A stretch of 64,000 nucleotides of DNA, taken from the NCBI GenBank assembly GCA_002110485.1, contig MOWL01000003.1:248001-312000 (forward strand), written 5' to 3'. Under the pieces are notes generated by a model that did not search any database, had not been told where the DNA came from, and worked only from the letters and a program-made list of their open reading frames with translations. The stretch comes from Emergomyces orientalis. Taxonomy: Eukaryota; Ascomycota; Eurotiomycetes; Onygenales; Ajellomycetaceae. Positions 34,343 to 46,127 of the stretch are shown in pieces; the stretch's first letter is position 1; every line of letters begins with the position of its first letter. Position numbers and translations under genes: made by a program.

Positions 34343-36107
34343 CTCGGATATGGAAAGGAGATGTATGCGCCTTGTCACTAATATTTGTTTGTGCTGGATA
34401 TCCCTCTATATTATTATTGTCTCATGTCTTGATTACGATGGTTGCCATTTTCTTTCCATCATGTTATTATATGCCCTTTTATATCTGCTGTTTTGTTTCC
34501 TTTCCCCTTTGTTTCCCCTTTATATTACATCGATTTCACGCTTGTCTTCCAGGGTATGTTATATACCTCCTCCATTTTTATGCGCTGCCATGTACATCTA
34601 CCACGAACGGAAACTCATCGACTTTTTCATATTGATACTACTTCTCTATTTCATTAATGAAATTTCCTAGGCTGAACATTTACGGTTTCGCAAGGTAGAA
34701 TTCTCTCATGTCCACCTTAGATTATTGTAACAAATCTGGTGGTATTGAGGAAAACATTAAAACAAGCGAGAAATAGTGTAGTTAGATCGATCAGCATACA
34801 CGTTTGTTTATATTATGTAGGCCATGCTGATTGAATCCATTGATTGCAAGGATAGTAAGTTGTGAAAATTTGGGTCCTTCTAGATGCTTTACTATTGGTT
34901 TTCCATGAAGGATGGGAGAAACCCCGGTTTGAACCGAAACTGGACTGCTGCGATACATAAAAAGGGAGAAAAGAAAGAAACATTGTATAAGTTGGAGGGT
35001 ATATGAAACCTTTCTCCTCGTCAAGGATTTGTTTTTTTCTTCATTTTATCCCCTCAATATGTGTGTCATACCCATTTGCATCTCACTTTTGGCTTGCAGT
35101 CAGTCAGTCACACATCCGCCTACGTGAAGGCCTTAAGAGCACAAGGCTCACGCTCTCTCTAATTAATGTCACCCTGGCTTTCTCAAGGCTTGCGATCAGT
35201 TATACTCTTCGGTTTCTTATTCCTTTTAATATGGCCTCTATCAATCTACTTACTAAAATTGCTTCTGAGCTACGAACTCTGCTAAATCACCTGCCCGCGA
35301 TTCCTGTTTCAGTAAATTTGCATAGCTGTTGCAAATCATTAGCAATTTCTTCGTGATATTCAGGCAGTCAGTGACGGCTAAGAAGTTGCTCGGAAATTAA
35401 ATTTTCTCTAGAACCGCTTTTCGGGAACGGACCGCCGCTGGTGGTCAGGAACTTGAAATAATTTAGGCTCATAGTTACTAGTACTAGTAGTATTCATCAA
35501 AATTGTTAAAATGTCATCAAATTTGATTCAAAGCACATACTCCTTGTCAACAATTTAACATATATTTACATCAGTCTTGTATATAATATTTCTTCAGGTT
35601 GAATTTGTAAAAGTAAGGTTCATAAACAGTGCGGAAAATAAGATAGCGGGATCTCTTGATTCCAACCTACACGACTGTACATTTCCACATACATTCATTT
35701 TTCTGAAGATGGCTTTCTCAGTATTGAAAAAAAAAAAAAAACCTACAGCGGTAAATTGCAGAGGCATAATGATAATATTTCATAATAATAATAAACAACA
35801 ATGAAAACCAGGCCCGAGGGTTAATAAAATATAAAACAGAAGAAAAGAAAAGGAATAAATACATACAAAAGCGTAAATATCCAACATCCCAAAACTCCCA
35901 AAACTCCCTGGTGTGCACAGACTACAATATATACAAAAATAATCTGTAATAGCTCCGTAAAAAAAAGGGAAAATAAAAAAATCCCCATCAATACATCCAC
36001 CACTAGTCCTCGTTACCTTTTTTTTTCAATTTATTTATTTTTCTTTTTTTTCACACGGTCATAACCCCCGCGCCCCGCCCCCCACCGGCCCTACAGAAAA
36101 GAGCTCC
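34343..36107. other. Convergent intergenic region between COY1 and the DUF3455 gene
   Basis: 1.76 kb with the COY1 3' UTR (T-rich, to about 34.7 kb) and the 3' flank of the DUF3455 gene (A/T homopolymer-rich after 35.7 kb). Small ORFs only. No repeat or RNA was recognised. Confidence 0.45.
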
Positions 36108-37270
36108 CTACCCAAAAAACCAATACTCCGCCGCATATTCCACACTCAAAGCCCCTCCATCTCCCTCATTCCCCTTCCACCCTTCACATGTCGCAGGCGC
36201 CTTCCCTCCTGCCGTCCCCACACGATAAACACTCTTCGCCTTTCCCGTGCTCCCCTCCACAGCCGCAAGATACAACCACGGCACAGCCCCAAACTTCTGC
36301 TTCCCAACCCCATCCAATGCATCCTTGGGGGCGGGCACGCCCGCGATCTTCTCAACGGCGGCGTGGCCGTCTTTTAACAGGTCAAAGACGGGGACACCGG
36401 TCGAGTCGAAGAAGTGGTAGCCGGCTATGGGCATGTCGTTAGGGCCGAAGGTGAAAGGGGTGAGGAGGTTTTGGGAGAGTGATTGGGGATAAGGGGGGTT
36501 AGAGAGGTGGAGGGCGATTCTGGGGAGGAGGGAGAGGAGGAAAGGGTATTTGGAGGCGAGACAGGTGGCATCGAAGAGGGTTGCAAGGGCGCCAATTGCT
36601 TTTGGTTTGTCGGTTGCGGAGGTAGAGGGGCAAGTGTAGTTCTATAGAATTAGGGGTAGAGGTTAGTTTAATTATTTTTGTTTGTTTTTAAGAGCTATTC
36701 ATATCCGGAGAATTAACTTGTTAGGTTTTTGGGTTCGTTGGTTCCCGGTGCGGATAAGGTGCGGTTCATGCTTTGGTTCTCCTCTTTTTTTTTCTTTTTT
36801 TTTTTTTTCTTTGTTCCCTCTTCTGCACATAATGTCGGAAAATAATCTGTATACCGAACAGGGGTCCAAAGAAAAAGCAAAAAAAGGAACAGATCCAGAA
36901 AATCTCCCATGAACTGGAGCCATCCACGTGGAAGCCAATCCCTAACCAAAAAACCAACAATAGGATAAAAAAAACATAAAAAAAGACGTAAAAAATAATA
37001 AACCCATACCTGAATCCCCCGCCCAATAGTAACATGCAACAACCTCTGTCCCTCAGGTACAGAAGGCAGCGGTTCATCCGTCGAGGGTAACCTTGCTCTT
37101 GAAAGGTCGCAGGATGGTTGTGCCGGGTTTTTATTTGACTTGCGGGCAGCTTTGATCTCCTTGGCCACCGTTGAGTAGAACTCGGCTGTATCTGGCGACC
37201 AGCCTGAAGGGGCAGCTAGGGCGATTGAGGCCGTGGAAGCCAGAGAGACTATGAGGAGGAGGAACTGCAT
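36108..37270 (-). CDS. Secreted DUF3455 domain protein
   Basis: Two exons, complement(join(36108..36641,37010..37270)), 264 aa. The 368-nt intron is rich in homopolymer tracts. Splicing joins GRGIQ to NYTCPS, rebuilding the characteristic GxGxQxYxC start of DUF3455. Residues 1-20 are a signal peptide (MQFLLLIVSLASTASIALA, cleavage expected after ALA). Later family landmarks are GALATLFDATCLAS, GYHFFDSTGVPVFDL, GAVPWLYLAA, VYRVGTAGGKAPATC and the terminal AAEYWFFG. DUF3455 proteins are small extracellular fungal and bacterial proteins of unknown biochemical function, some reported among secreted or cell-surface proteins. The four Cys visible would suit two disulfides. The 5' flank is a long gene-poor region. 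Confidence 0.88.
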
Positions 37271-40200
37271 TTTTTTTGCTTTTTGTCTTTTCGCACAGGT
37301 GATGTGTATAGGAATATATATATGTATCGAAATTGGATATGTCGAGATGGGAGGGAGAGGGTAGCGGCACTGGTAATTGGAATGACCAATTGCTCGACAG
37401 AATGCTGCTATATAGTTCGGGAGAAGGGTAATAGGTAGTATAGAAGAAATCGTGAGAGAGATATCGTTAAGCTGACCAGCCCAGCTATCAGTGGAAGAGA
37501 AGAAATAAGGATTGAATATAGAAAAAAGTATATAAAAAATACCGAAGGCAGGAGAATAGGAAAAAGCAAAGCAAATAAAAGTTCACAGGCTGTTCCAAAC
37601 ACAGAACAGAAGGGGAGGTGAAAGAAAAGAAAAGAAAAAAAAACAAAAAAAACAAGACGTAACAGAAAAAGGTTGAATAGATGGATTGATAGAGAGACAG
37701 AGAGATACCTAGGTAAGCAGAGAAAGAAACAGAACCCGAGAGAGAAGAAATGAGAAAAAGATCGTCCATCCCGAGTTATATACAACATGCAGACGCCCAC
37801 GGTACTGTTCCCTGTAGTAGTACATATAGAGCATCTAGTACCTCTGGAAGAATGATGGATGACATACTCCCCGCAACCGCCAGGCGTTGGATGGCTCCAC
37901 CCCAGCGGCTCCACTCCTCCTGCCCCCATTTAGAGTTTTGGTAGCTTCCCAACCCTGAAACCCTGGAATAGAAACATGATACCCAATTAGGCCTAGTGAA
38001 GTTGTTTAGAAGCATGGATCTTGATCTTATTTTAGCAAGGGCTAACCAGATCTTATCATCTTGGTTGCCTCGGGATTGCGCTTGTCCCGATCTGTGCTTG
38101 ATGCCTTTCTCCTGGTGTGATACCGGCAGGGGTTGCTGATTGGCTGCTGTGGCCTTTTAACGCCGGTGCTTAATTTAACCTTGCGAAAGTGCCAGCGCTA
38201 CCAGGAGGAGCAAGGGCCTATCTTCAAGCCTTGGGGTAAATTGTATCGTACATTGTACGTGTACATTGTACATGTACACTTTGTACTAGTGCTACACCGG
38301 ATTCCTTCAGTTTATGCAGTGGCTACAGGGGGATAATTGAGAGGCTTTGGATTTGTTCGACGTGCTGAGTGGTTGCATTCTGCTGCTTGCAAGAAGGGAG
38401 GGAGGAGAGTTATCCCTGGTGGCTGGCAGGGTGTATATTGTGGAAATATCAGCACTTAATATGCCGTTGGGGCACGTCCCCCTCGTGGACCCTGCCATTC
38501 CATTGTTGATGATACAGACGCTGGCTGGGCTATCAAAATTCCCTATTATTGTCCACTATTCCCACTTTCTCGGAGCATTAATCATGGACTGAAACCCAGA
38601 ATCATATATACAAACATTATTTTCTCATGTATGTACATTACAACTCCAACCATCCCGATGTCAGAATTTCAACTACCTAGGTAACTTCCTGCTTAAGTAC
38701 ACGTTCCTGACGATCTCCAGTCTCACCAATCCTTCAAACAAAACAAAGTGTGTCATCTCAGAAAATCTCTCCCCCGTTCTCGCTGATATGATATAAACTT
38801 TTTACCTCCACAGTATCTGACCTCAGATGTTGGTTGTTTCATTTTCCGAAACCAAACCCCAGCGATGGCTGAACGCCTCCCCCCAAAAAATATCATGGTT
38901 CATCATTGGCTAAAAAAAACGGAGAGCGGAAAGCAGAAACGGGAACGGGAAAGCAAAACAAGAAATGTTTTGGCTGAGGAACGACTGCTACTACATAATC
39001 CTGTATGCCATGTTGGCTATCCTACTCGGACTGCTCCACTAGAATTAGTAGGGGAAATATCTTTGGGTGTTCATGTTACTCCAATATTGAGAATTTCTAA
39101 CAAAACACTAGTGCTGAGAAGGACTGAAAGAGAAACAAACATGTAACCTGCTTCGCAGACTTTTGCGCAACAAATCACATCTGTCTATCTACTTGAAGTC
39201 ATACACTCAATTGAGTTGAAATCGAGAGATATCTTCTGTTGGCAGTAAAATAAACGACGCTAATTCCTCCCCTCGTATAAATTAACTTCCTCCGCTTGCC
39301 CCTCCAGATTACAACGCCAGGCACATGTTTCAGTCGCGCTAGGTGTCTCCAAAAAGTAAAATGTATTAGATTAACTTATCTCCAGCTTCTATAACATCGA
39401 TCTAAAATATCACCCCGCTGGCATACATTAGACATACGAACCGAACTGCGTTTCCAAATCGCTTACAATTAGCTACATCAAACATGTCAATCAGATTTGA
39501 ACTGCCATTCACTCGTATAATGTTCCAATCGCTTATTTTCTTATTCAGTATTCATATCCATGGACGCTACTAGACAACGGAAGCCCCTAATCTGACACCA
39601 TAGATACTCTAAGAAAACTCCGCCGGGGTCATCCGCTCATCATGCGCATACATGTCTCCCTTTCCTGTCGTCCAAATACTCATATAATCACCTCATTCAC
39701 TCCCGCCCACCTAGCTAAGGTTCTTATCCACCTAGTTGGATAGATAGATATGTAACCCCATACAGCAGAATGTTGTGGAATGTGGGGAAGGCGGGATGTG
39801 CATTCTCATCTCTACCCTGCCCTGCCCTGCCAAACCAACTCCATCGAGTATCGCACATACACGATGCGATAAAGTTAAATGCATGCATATGCATACCTCT
39901 ATACCCCCGCCATTCCATTTCTCGTGGCGCCCCGCCTGGATTTTGCAATTTCCAAGTTAGTATGGACGGCGTGACAGGGTTACATTCAATATTGATGATT
40001 TGTTTGTCAAACCAGGGGCTGGGGGAGCGTTCCCCCCCTTGCAATAACACTCGAGCCTTTAACCGCCTAGGCACTGATCCTTTAACACTGAAGAGGTTCG
40101 AGCCGCCATAATATGTACTATAGGGTACCTATATACACTTACTTCTGATATAATCTGCAACAGGAGATGTAAAATTTAACATATATATCCGCCCACCCCC

Positions 40201-42869
40201 CCACCCGCCCGCCCATCTCCGCGGAATCAGAGAAGAAACCAAAAAAATCAGAGGAATCTCCACAGCCCATCATACCACATCCTACATACTTTACTTTTCC
40301 GCCCCTAATCTAACCCAGACCGCCGCCTCCTTATGGCTGACACCTTTCGTATCGATACATGTACTTCCACAGGCTACCCCTGCGCTCCACCAAAAGCCAG
40401 CCAGCCAGCCTCATTGCCTACACCGAGGGTACAGTACTTACCCACAATAAAAACCAGCCAGATACTCAAAATTCCATTCCACCGCCTCAATACTCTCAAT
40501 TCGCTCCACGCCTCAAATATTTATATACATAGTAGGTTACATCTCCATATACCCAGCGCTTAACAATATCTCATGGGCGTCACCGCGACACAACACATGA
40601 GTGGGCTAGTTGAATGAGCTAAACTCCCCTCCCCCACAAAAAGATATGCACATATAAATAAATACAAATATGTAAAACCCATCCATTCCATCTATCCATC
40701 TATATATTCAAATAAGTTTACCTCACGAGCCCTGTGGAGTGGAGTGGAGTGTGGAAAGGAGGAGAGGGGATGGTGGGGGATCCTGGGGATATTTATGCTA
40801 CAGTTCGAACATACCTAGGGAGTAATATATACTGCGTATCAATCCTATCAATTTGCTTTTCTATTCTTTGCCTCAACGAATCAACTCTTTTCTTTTCTTT
40901 TCTTTTCTTTCCGCGAACCCTGATTTTACTTGCATAGAGAACGAGAACTGCAGTTCGGGAAACTGGCATTTAATCACCGGAGTGAGTGTCTACACGAAAG
41001 CTCTATATCAGAGACAAATGCGCATAACCTTTTTTCCCTGTCTTTCAATGAACTTTTATAAAATTAATAGTATATATCAACATAGCTGGCGGCAAGGGAG
41101 CAAGAAACATGGAAGCGTCAAATCATCAGGTGGATAGGGCAAGGCGGAAGGGGGAGGGCGCTAATCCACTGCTTTAACTACTATATACATATATTGCCCA
41201 TCCAATACTAGCTTCTATGGCGAATAGCCATCGAGATAAACAAATTAACCTAGGAGAAACGAAACGAAACAGAACAACATTTTGGAAAAAGAAATAGAAA
41301 TGGGCGAAGCGCCCTATTATATCATGCTTATGCTGTGGCATACGATGCTGGCGCTAAATCATTCTACCTCAATGGCAAATGTTTTGTTTTGTGTTTCAAT
41401 TTACTTTTCTTCATGAAATGGAGGCACGCACAGATAGCTATCATTTTGCTCCACTGTGGCTTCTTTTTTTTTTCTTTTTTATTTCTCTCTTTCTATTTTG
41501 TCTTGGAGATTTATTTCGTTGCTTAGTTTGAGTTAGATGAAAATTAAAAACTAAATATAGCCCAGCTGTTTAGCGAGCGAGTCTGGTTAGCTTTAAAATT
41601 GCAACAGAGTTTCCGCGGGGCTTGCTTAAGGAAAATCATTCGGCTACGTAAGTAATTAGGAATTGCAGATCCGGCTGCTACAAGCCGAACGAATTGAATC
41701 GTTTAGCGAACAAGAAAAAATATTCATAAATAATTTTCAATTTTCAATCCCGCGGGACTCTCGAGTTCATGCAATAATGACCGCTGTTTCGCGCGCTATG
41801 TCTTTCTAGCCGCCAGACTAATGTATATTTCGTACATAATTATAGCAGGGGTGGGGAGGGGTACCATGTAGCTTACACTTAGCAGGGTACCCTCGCTGAA
41901 GAATCATTGAAGAACGAAGTAAAGCATTGTATGATTTTTCACCATATTCAAGGATGGATGGCCAACGGGACTCACGTGGAACATATATGTTTAGTACCTG
42001 TACATGTACAGTACATACATGCGAGTTACCGCTTGGAAATGGAGCGCCAGTTAGAGCATTGACCTCCAGCTCTTGTAATCTGTAATCCATTTCAATCATT
42101 TACTTTCATTCGTTCAGCGTTCTAGCGATCCATGAATGGTTTACCGAGGGGGGTTTCCCATCCCCACTCCCTCCCTCTCCCCGCCCAATAAAATGGCGGA
42201 AGCCATCAATGCAAGGAAACGAAAACACCTGGACCGCGCTTTCGTTTGCATAAAAGATGTCATGCTGTTAAATGACGTGCATGAAGAGGGGAAAAGTTCC
42301 AGAGGGGATGAGTTCCAGACGAGAGCGCGAAAAAACATCATTTCTCTTTTTGGTTTAAGGGTCCATATCAACTAGCGAGGAGTTCAGCGGTTTGTTATCA
42401 TTTAAAGAGATACGCAGTAGATAGCTAGATGACGATGTCAGATTATTACTCCCGCCATCGTGGTGTAAGCGCCCACCTTCACGAATCCTGCCAGTTGGTT
42501 GGTTAGTCAATTTGAAGGGGATCCCCTCCGCCAAGAGCTGTCAACAGGGATTTCCTTCGAGGATCAGTGTGGAAGGGTCTAGTTTGTGGTTATTGTTAGA
42601 TATGGCTGGAAATGAATTTAAAACACCCTCCTCGATTCGATTGGTTCAAGCTTAACTTGCTGAAGAGCTTTTGGGCAGGTTTTAAAACTAGATTCAACAT
42701 TTTCAACTCTATGAGCACGCCCTGGCCTTTCCAAAGATAGGTCCTAAATTGAACAAGGCGTTTATCACGCCCCCAAGTATAGCTATAAGAGAGCCAAAAG
42801 AAAAAGAAAAAAGAAAAAGAAAAAAGAAAGACATATCAAGCCCAAAAAAACAGATCACTACTATGTCTT
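37271..42869. other. Gene-poor intergenic region
   Basis: 5.6 kb without a supportable gene. The first 0.7 kb is A-rich on the plus strand and likely the DUF3455 promoter. Short TGTACATGTACA-type palindromes occur near 38,250-38,280 and 42,000, CCTAGGTA palindromes near 37,710 and 38,680, and tandem TTTTC near 40,890. ORFs of 60-120 codons (for example 38,865-39,146 and 39,770-40,111) have no protein-like features. The sequence could include an unannotated lncRNA or long 5' regulatory DNA, but I see no positive sign. Confidence 0.4.
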
Positions 42870-42932
42870 GATGTCGCCCGGGGGCGAACCGGAGTGCAAG
42901 ACTCATGTGATAACCAACTACACCACGACACC
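42870..42932 (-). tRNA. tRNA-like sequence, probably a truncated pseudo-tRNA
   Basis: Read on the minus strand, GGTGTCG at the 5' end pairs with CGACATC at the 3' end (one G-U), giving a 7-bp acceptor stem. The D-arm GTGTAGTTGGTTATCAC and a T-arm TCCGGTTCGCCCCCGGG are canonical and resemble fungal Val/Gln tRNAs. The whole is only 63 nt: after the anticodon 5' strand TGAGT and loop CTTGCA, the anticodon 3' strand and variable loop seem to be missing about 9 nt. The identity cannot be assigned and it is probably not functional. No CCA is encoded. Confidence 0.6.
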
Positions 42933-43402
42933 GAGTAAACCTTAATTATTCTGAAAATCAGGCCAGTGGGTGAATAGTTCACTGCTGGTGCTCGCGTTGT
43001 TATTGAATACTTAATATATAAAAAGGCTGAGCAGAGAAAGGAAGAAAATCTGGAAAAAAATCGCATAAAAAAGGGGGTTTTCTTGGGCTATTTCTTGGCA
43101 CGGTTAGCGCGATTCAAAACAAATTTCAAACAAATGGCTGGCACAGAGGCAAAAAGGGTAAACGCCATTTTGACCACATCTGTGGTGTGTCTTTCTTGAA
43201 ATCATTATCCTGTTGTTTCCGTCCGGAGGTTGAACTACATGATTTTTCAAAGGTCGGCCTGCTTAATCAAAAATATAAAATAAAAATCGCAGTACAGGAT
43301 ATCCCAGGCTCAATAACAGGAGCAGAAACGATCAGAATTAACAAGAGCATTAACAAGAGCCCAACATGATTTTTTGTCTTTCATTTTTTTTTTTCATTCT
43401 TA
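42933..43402. other. Short non-coding stretch
   Basis: 470 bp between the tRNA-like sequence and the uncertain ORFs. A/T-rich, ending in a T-run. No gene seen. Confidence 0.4.
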
Positions 43403-44092
43403 CTAATATTCTCTGCTCTGAGTGGTTGCTGGAAGCTCTGGCATTGTGGTAAAAGAATTAGATTTCATTTCATATGAGAAAATTGAATCTCTCTTTTCAG
43501 ATTCTATAATTGTCCGAGCATTTTGCGTATCCCATTTCCCAGGCTCTCTTGGAAGAGCAGAATTTTCAGTTCTGATATTACGGGCATAAACAGTACCAAT
43601 GCAAGTGTGAAAGCTCTCCGTGTTTAGATATATAGATTTATGCCTACGAGCATTTTCTTCATGAGCCTGTCCAAATGGAACATGCACCTCGGAGTTTCGA
43701 ATCACCACTTCTATTAATTCCGCCAGTTCTTCAAGAAGTGCCTCACCAACCTCGTGACGGCGAGGAAGTGTGATGCAAATCACCGTCGAACAATATATGC
43801 GGCGGGGATGACCCATTTGCAACAAGCAGCTCTAGAGACCTGCGGATACCTTCCCGATGACCAAAGTGCAAATACAGACACAACACACTACGAGTTCTCT
43901 GCCTTGATAGTAAGTTTTGGGTGAGTAGCTCATATTATCAGTGCAAGACATCACTTCAGGCATTATTAGAGTTTTCTGAATCTGCCAGTTGGTATCTGCA
44001 TTTGAAAAGGTGACATAGGCATTTCCGTACCCATGATCTGTCATTGACATTCTGTCAGAGGCATCCATCCGCCCTGTGTCAGAGGCACTCAT
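43403..44092 (-). CDS. Uncertain hypothetical ORF pair
   Basis: Two adjacent minus-strand open frames: 43,832-44,092 (86 codons, MSASDTGRMDASDRMSM...) and 43,403-43,825 (140 codons with GEALLEELAELIEVVIRNS and HVPFGQAHEENARRHKS). They could be two exons of one gene, but no convincing donor-acceptor pair joins them. The N-terminus encodes the 8-residue unit DASDTGRM from the tandem repeat at 44,053-44,124. I recognise no domain. Base composition is closer to host DNA than to the neighbouring LINEs. Either a small unknown gene or a decayed one. Confidence 0.3.
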
Positions 44093-44124
44093 CCGCCCTG
44101 TGTCAGAGGCATCTATCCGCCCGG
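44053..44124. repeat. Three tandem copies of a 24-bp unit
   Basis: The units at 44053-44076, 44077-44100 and 44101-44124 all start TGTCAGAGGCA and end TCCGCCC(T/G)G, differing by one to three bases. 24 nt is 8 codons, so the repeat is frame-neutral for the minus-strand ORF that overlaps it. Confidence 0.9.
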
Positions 44125-46096
44125 CCCGATGTTATTCCTTTTATCTCTCAGGGCTATATAGCTCTCTGCAACGCACACATACTAGCATAGAAGAATCAAG
44201 CCAATATTACTCTCCAACACATTCATGATGTGGTATTTCACAACACTTGCTCATTTGACTTCAAGCAAGGGTTCACCTGATAAAGGCTCTGCCGGATCAA
44301 AGTGGCTTCTCAATGTCCTGTTTAAAAATTATTTATGCAAATGTTTTCCCATCTGCTCTTCACTTCTACAATGTCCCTGGCAGATACTTCAATCCAAAAC
44401 TACGAGACTAAACAAGATCGACTTGTGGAATATTTGGGGACGAAATTTCTCTTGGGCGCAAAGAAACCGACGGATATCAAAACCCATGCCCGAGATACCT
44501 CAAGTGAAGGAGCAACATTTAGCAATGCCCCTATTTTGACTTCAGAGCGTGTAAGGTGAGGTTCTGATGGAAAAAAGTTTGAAAATTCGACCAAAATGTT
44601 GGCCCTCCAATCCTAAAGAGCGATCCACCTAAGAGTTTCTTCGTCCTTGATAACAGGGCAGACCAGTTTTGAGGAGCAGATACAGATTTCACAAGGCCAG
44701 ACTGCTATAGCCTATTGTAATTCACACTCATTGTCAAGTTGCTGAAATCCTCAACAAACAACTTGAGGTATTTTTTACCATATTGGCCAGTTAGTCGCAA
44801 GTTTGCTTCAACCAGAGCGGTGTAATCCCGAGGAGGATGCTGCCTTAATTCATTAATAGTGGTGGGAGGAGGCAGGTTTGTGAATGTTGATGTTTTCTGG
44901 CCCCTAATCACATCCCCCGCTGTGAAACTGCGGAATGCACACACGCCGCACAGGCCACACCGCGAACGCCGAACTGAATGGATCCACCAAAAATGCCCCA
45001 TTATGCAGATTTTCGCACATAGCTCACCACACACACTATTCTTTATGATTATTTCGCCGAAATCAGGGCTTTCTGGCATGTGATACCAGATATTATCAAT
45101 ATAGCATGTAAAATACTCACAATATTGATAGATTTTGTTGAGCGAAATAAGCGAGATCCATGGCTATAAGAAGCCATGAATAAATCATAGATATTTTAGA
45201 GAGACAAGTGGAATATTATGCGTTTTTACTAGTTATATTCACATCCTTGTTCATATATATTACACTAGTTATTTCTCCGTCTCATACCCGCGAACCTCCA
45301 CCAGAATGGTTCATGTTTCTCTTTGGTCGTGATTTTTTCTGAGATTTACCAAAAATTCTTCAGACCGAACGGAGAAGCGATGTGGTGAAGTTGTTACCAA
45401 ATGCCCCTGTTAGCCGATATTTTATGTATTAGTAGTAGTCATTTTGATGGTATAATGTTGAACAACTTATTGACTGGAAATAGCGGCCCTTCTAGATTTG
45501 AAAAAGGCCTTCAAAGCTACACGAGAGTGTGAAGGGAAAAATGAAGAAATAATATCAGCTCTATGACGCGCTTTTGAATGAATATTGAATATTGTGGTTT
45601 TCTGATATAATAGAAATATATGAATCTTCTGAAGATTGGAGAATTGAACAAATTGAAGAAAGGCAAGATTGACACACATAAAGAATATGGAATTTAAATA
45701 TTATGAATGAGAGAATGAAAATATATTAACAACTCTGTTAGCTTGTAACAATTTTTAAACAGTTTCATTGAGCTTCTTAAAAATAGAGGCTTAAATACTC
45801 TTTCTAAGTTAAGACGAGAGCCCAGGTCTAGTAGAGGAGAAATTTGCTTGCAACTAATATTAACACTAAGATGTTCAATGCCTTCAAGTTACTCAGTACT
45901 TGGTTGAAACGGCCTTCACACCTGGCCAAGACTCACTCATGCTCTTCTGTTTGATAAAGATTTTCAATTGCAGAGAAACCCTGCTGTTATACAGTAGCTG
46001 TCTATAGAATAGATGTAATGATACCAGGCAGTCACAGACAGATAGATACTATTTCTAACATTTTCAACTGAATTGATAAGTGTACATATATCATTA
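44125..46096. other. AT-rich flank of the LINE nest without a supportable gene
   Basis: About 2 kb. Two open frames look weakly protein-like (plus 44,335-44,559, LVEYLGTKFLLGAKKPTDIK; minus 44,705-45,079, NELRQHPPRDYTALVEANLR) but no family is recognised and neither has convincing exon structure. They may be relics. The sequence becomes AT-rich toward 46 kb. Confidence 0.35.

Positions 46097-46127
<31 letters not shown>

Noticed and set aside
37408..37929. 173-codon hydrophobic minus-strand ORF
   Set aside because: Phe/Leu/Ser-rich translation of A/G-rich simple sequence. No start context, exon logic or domain.
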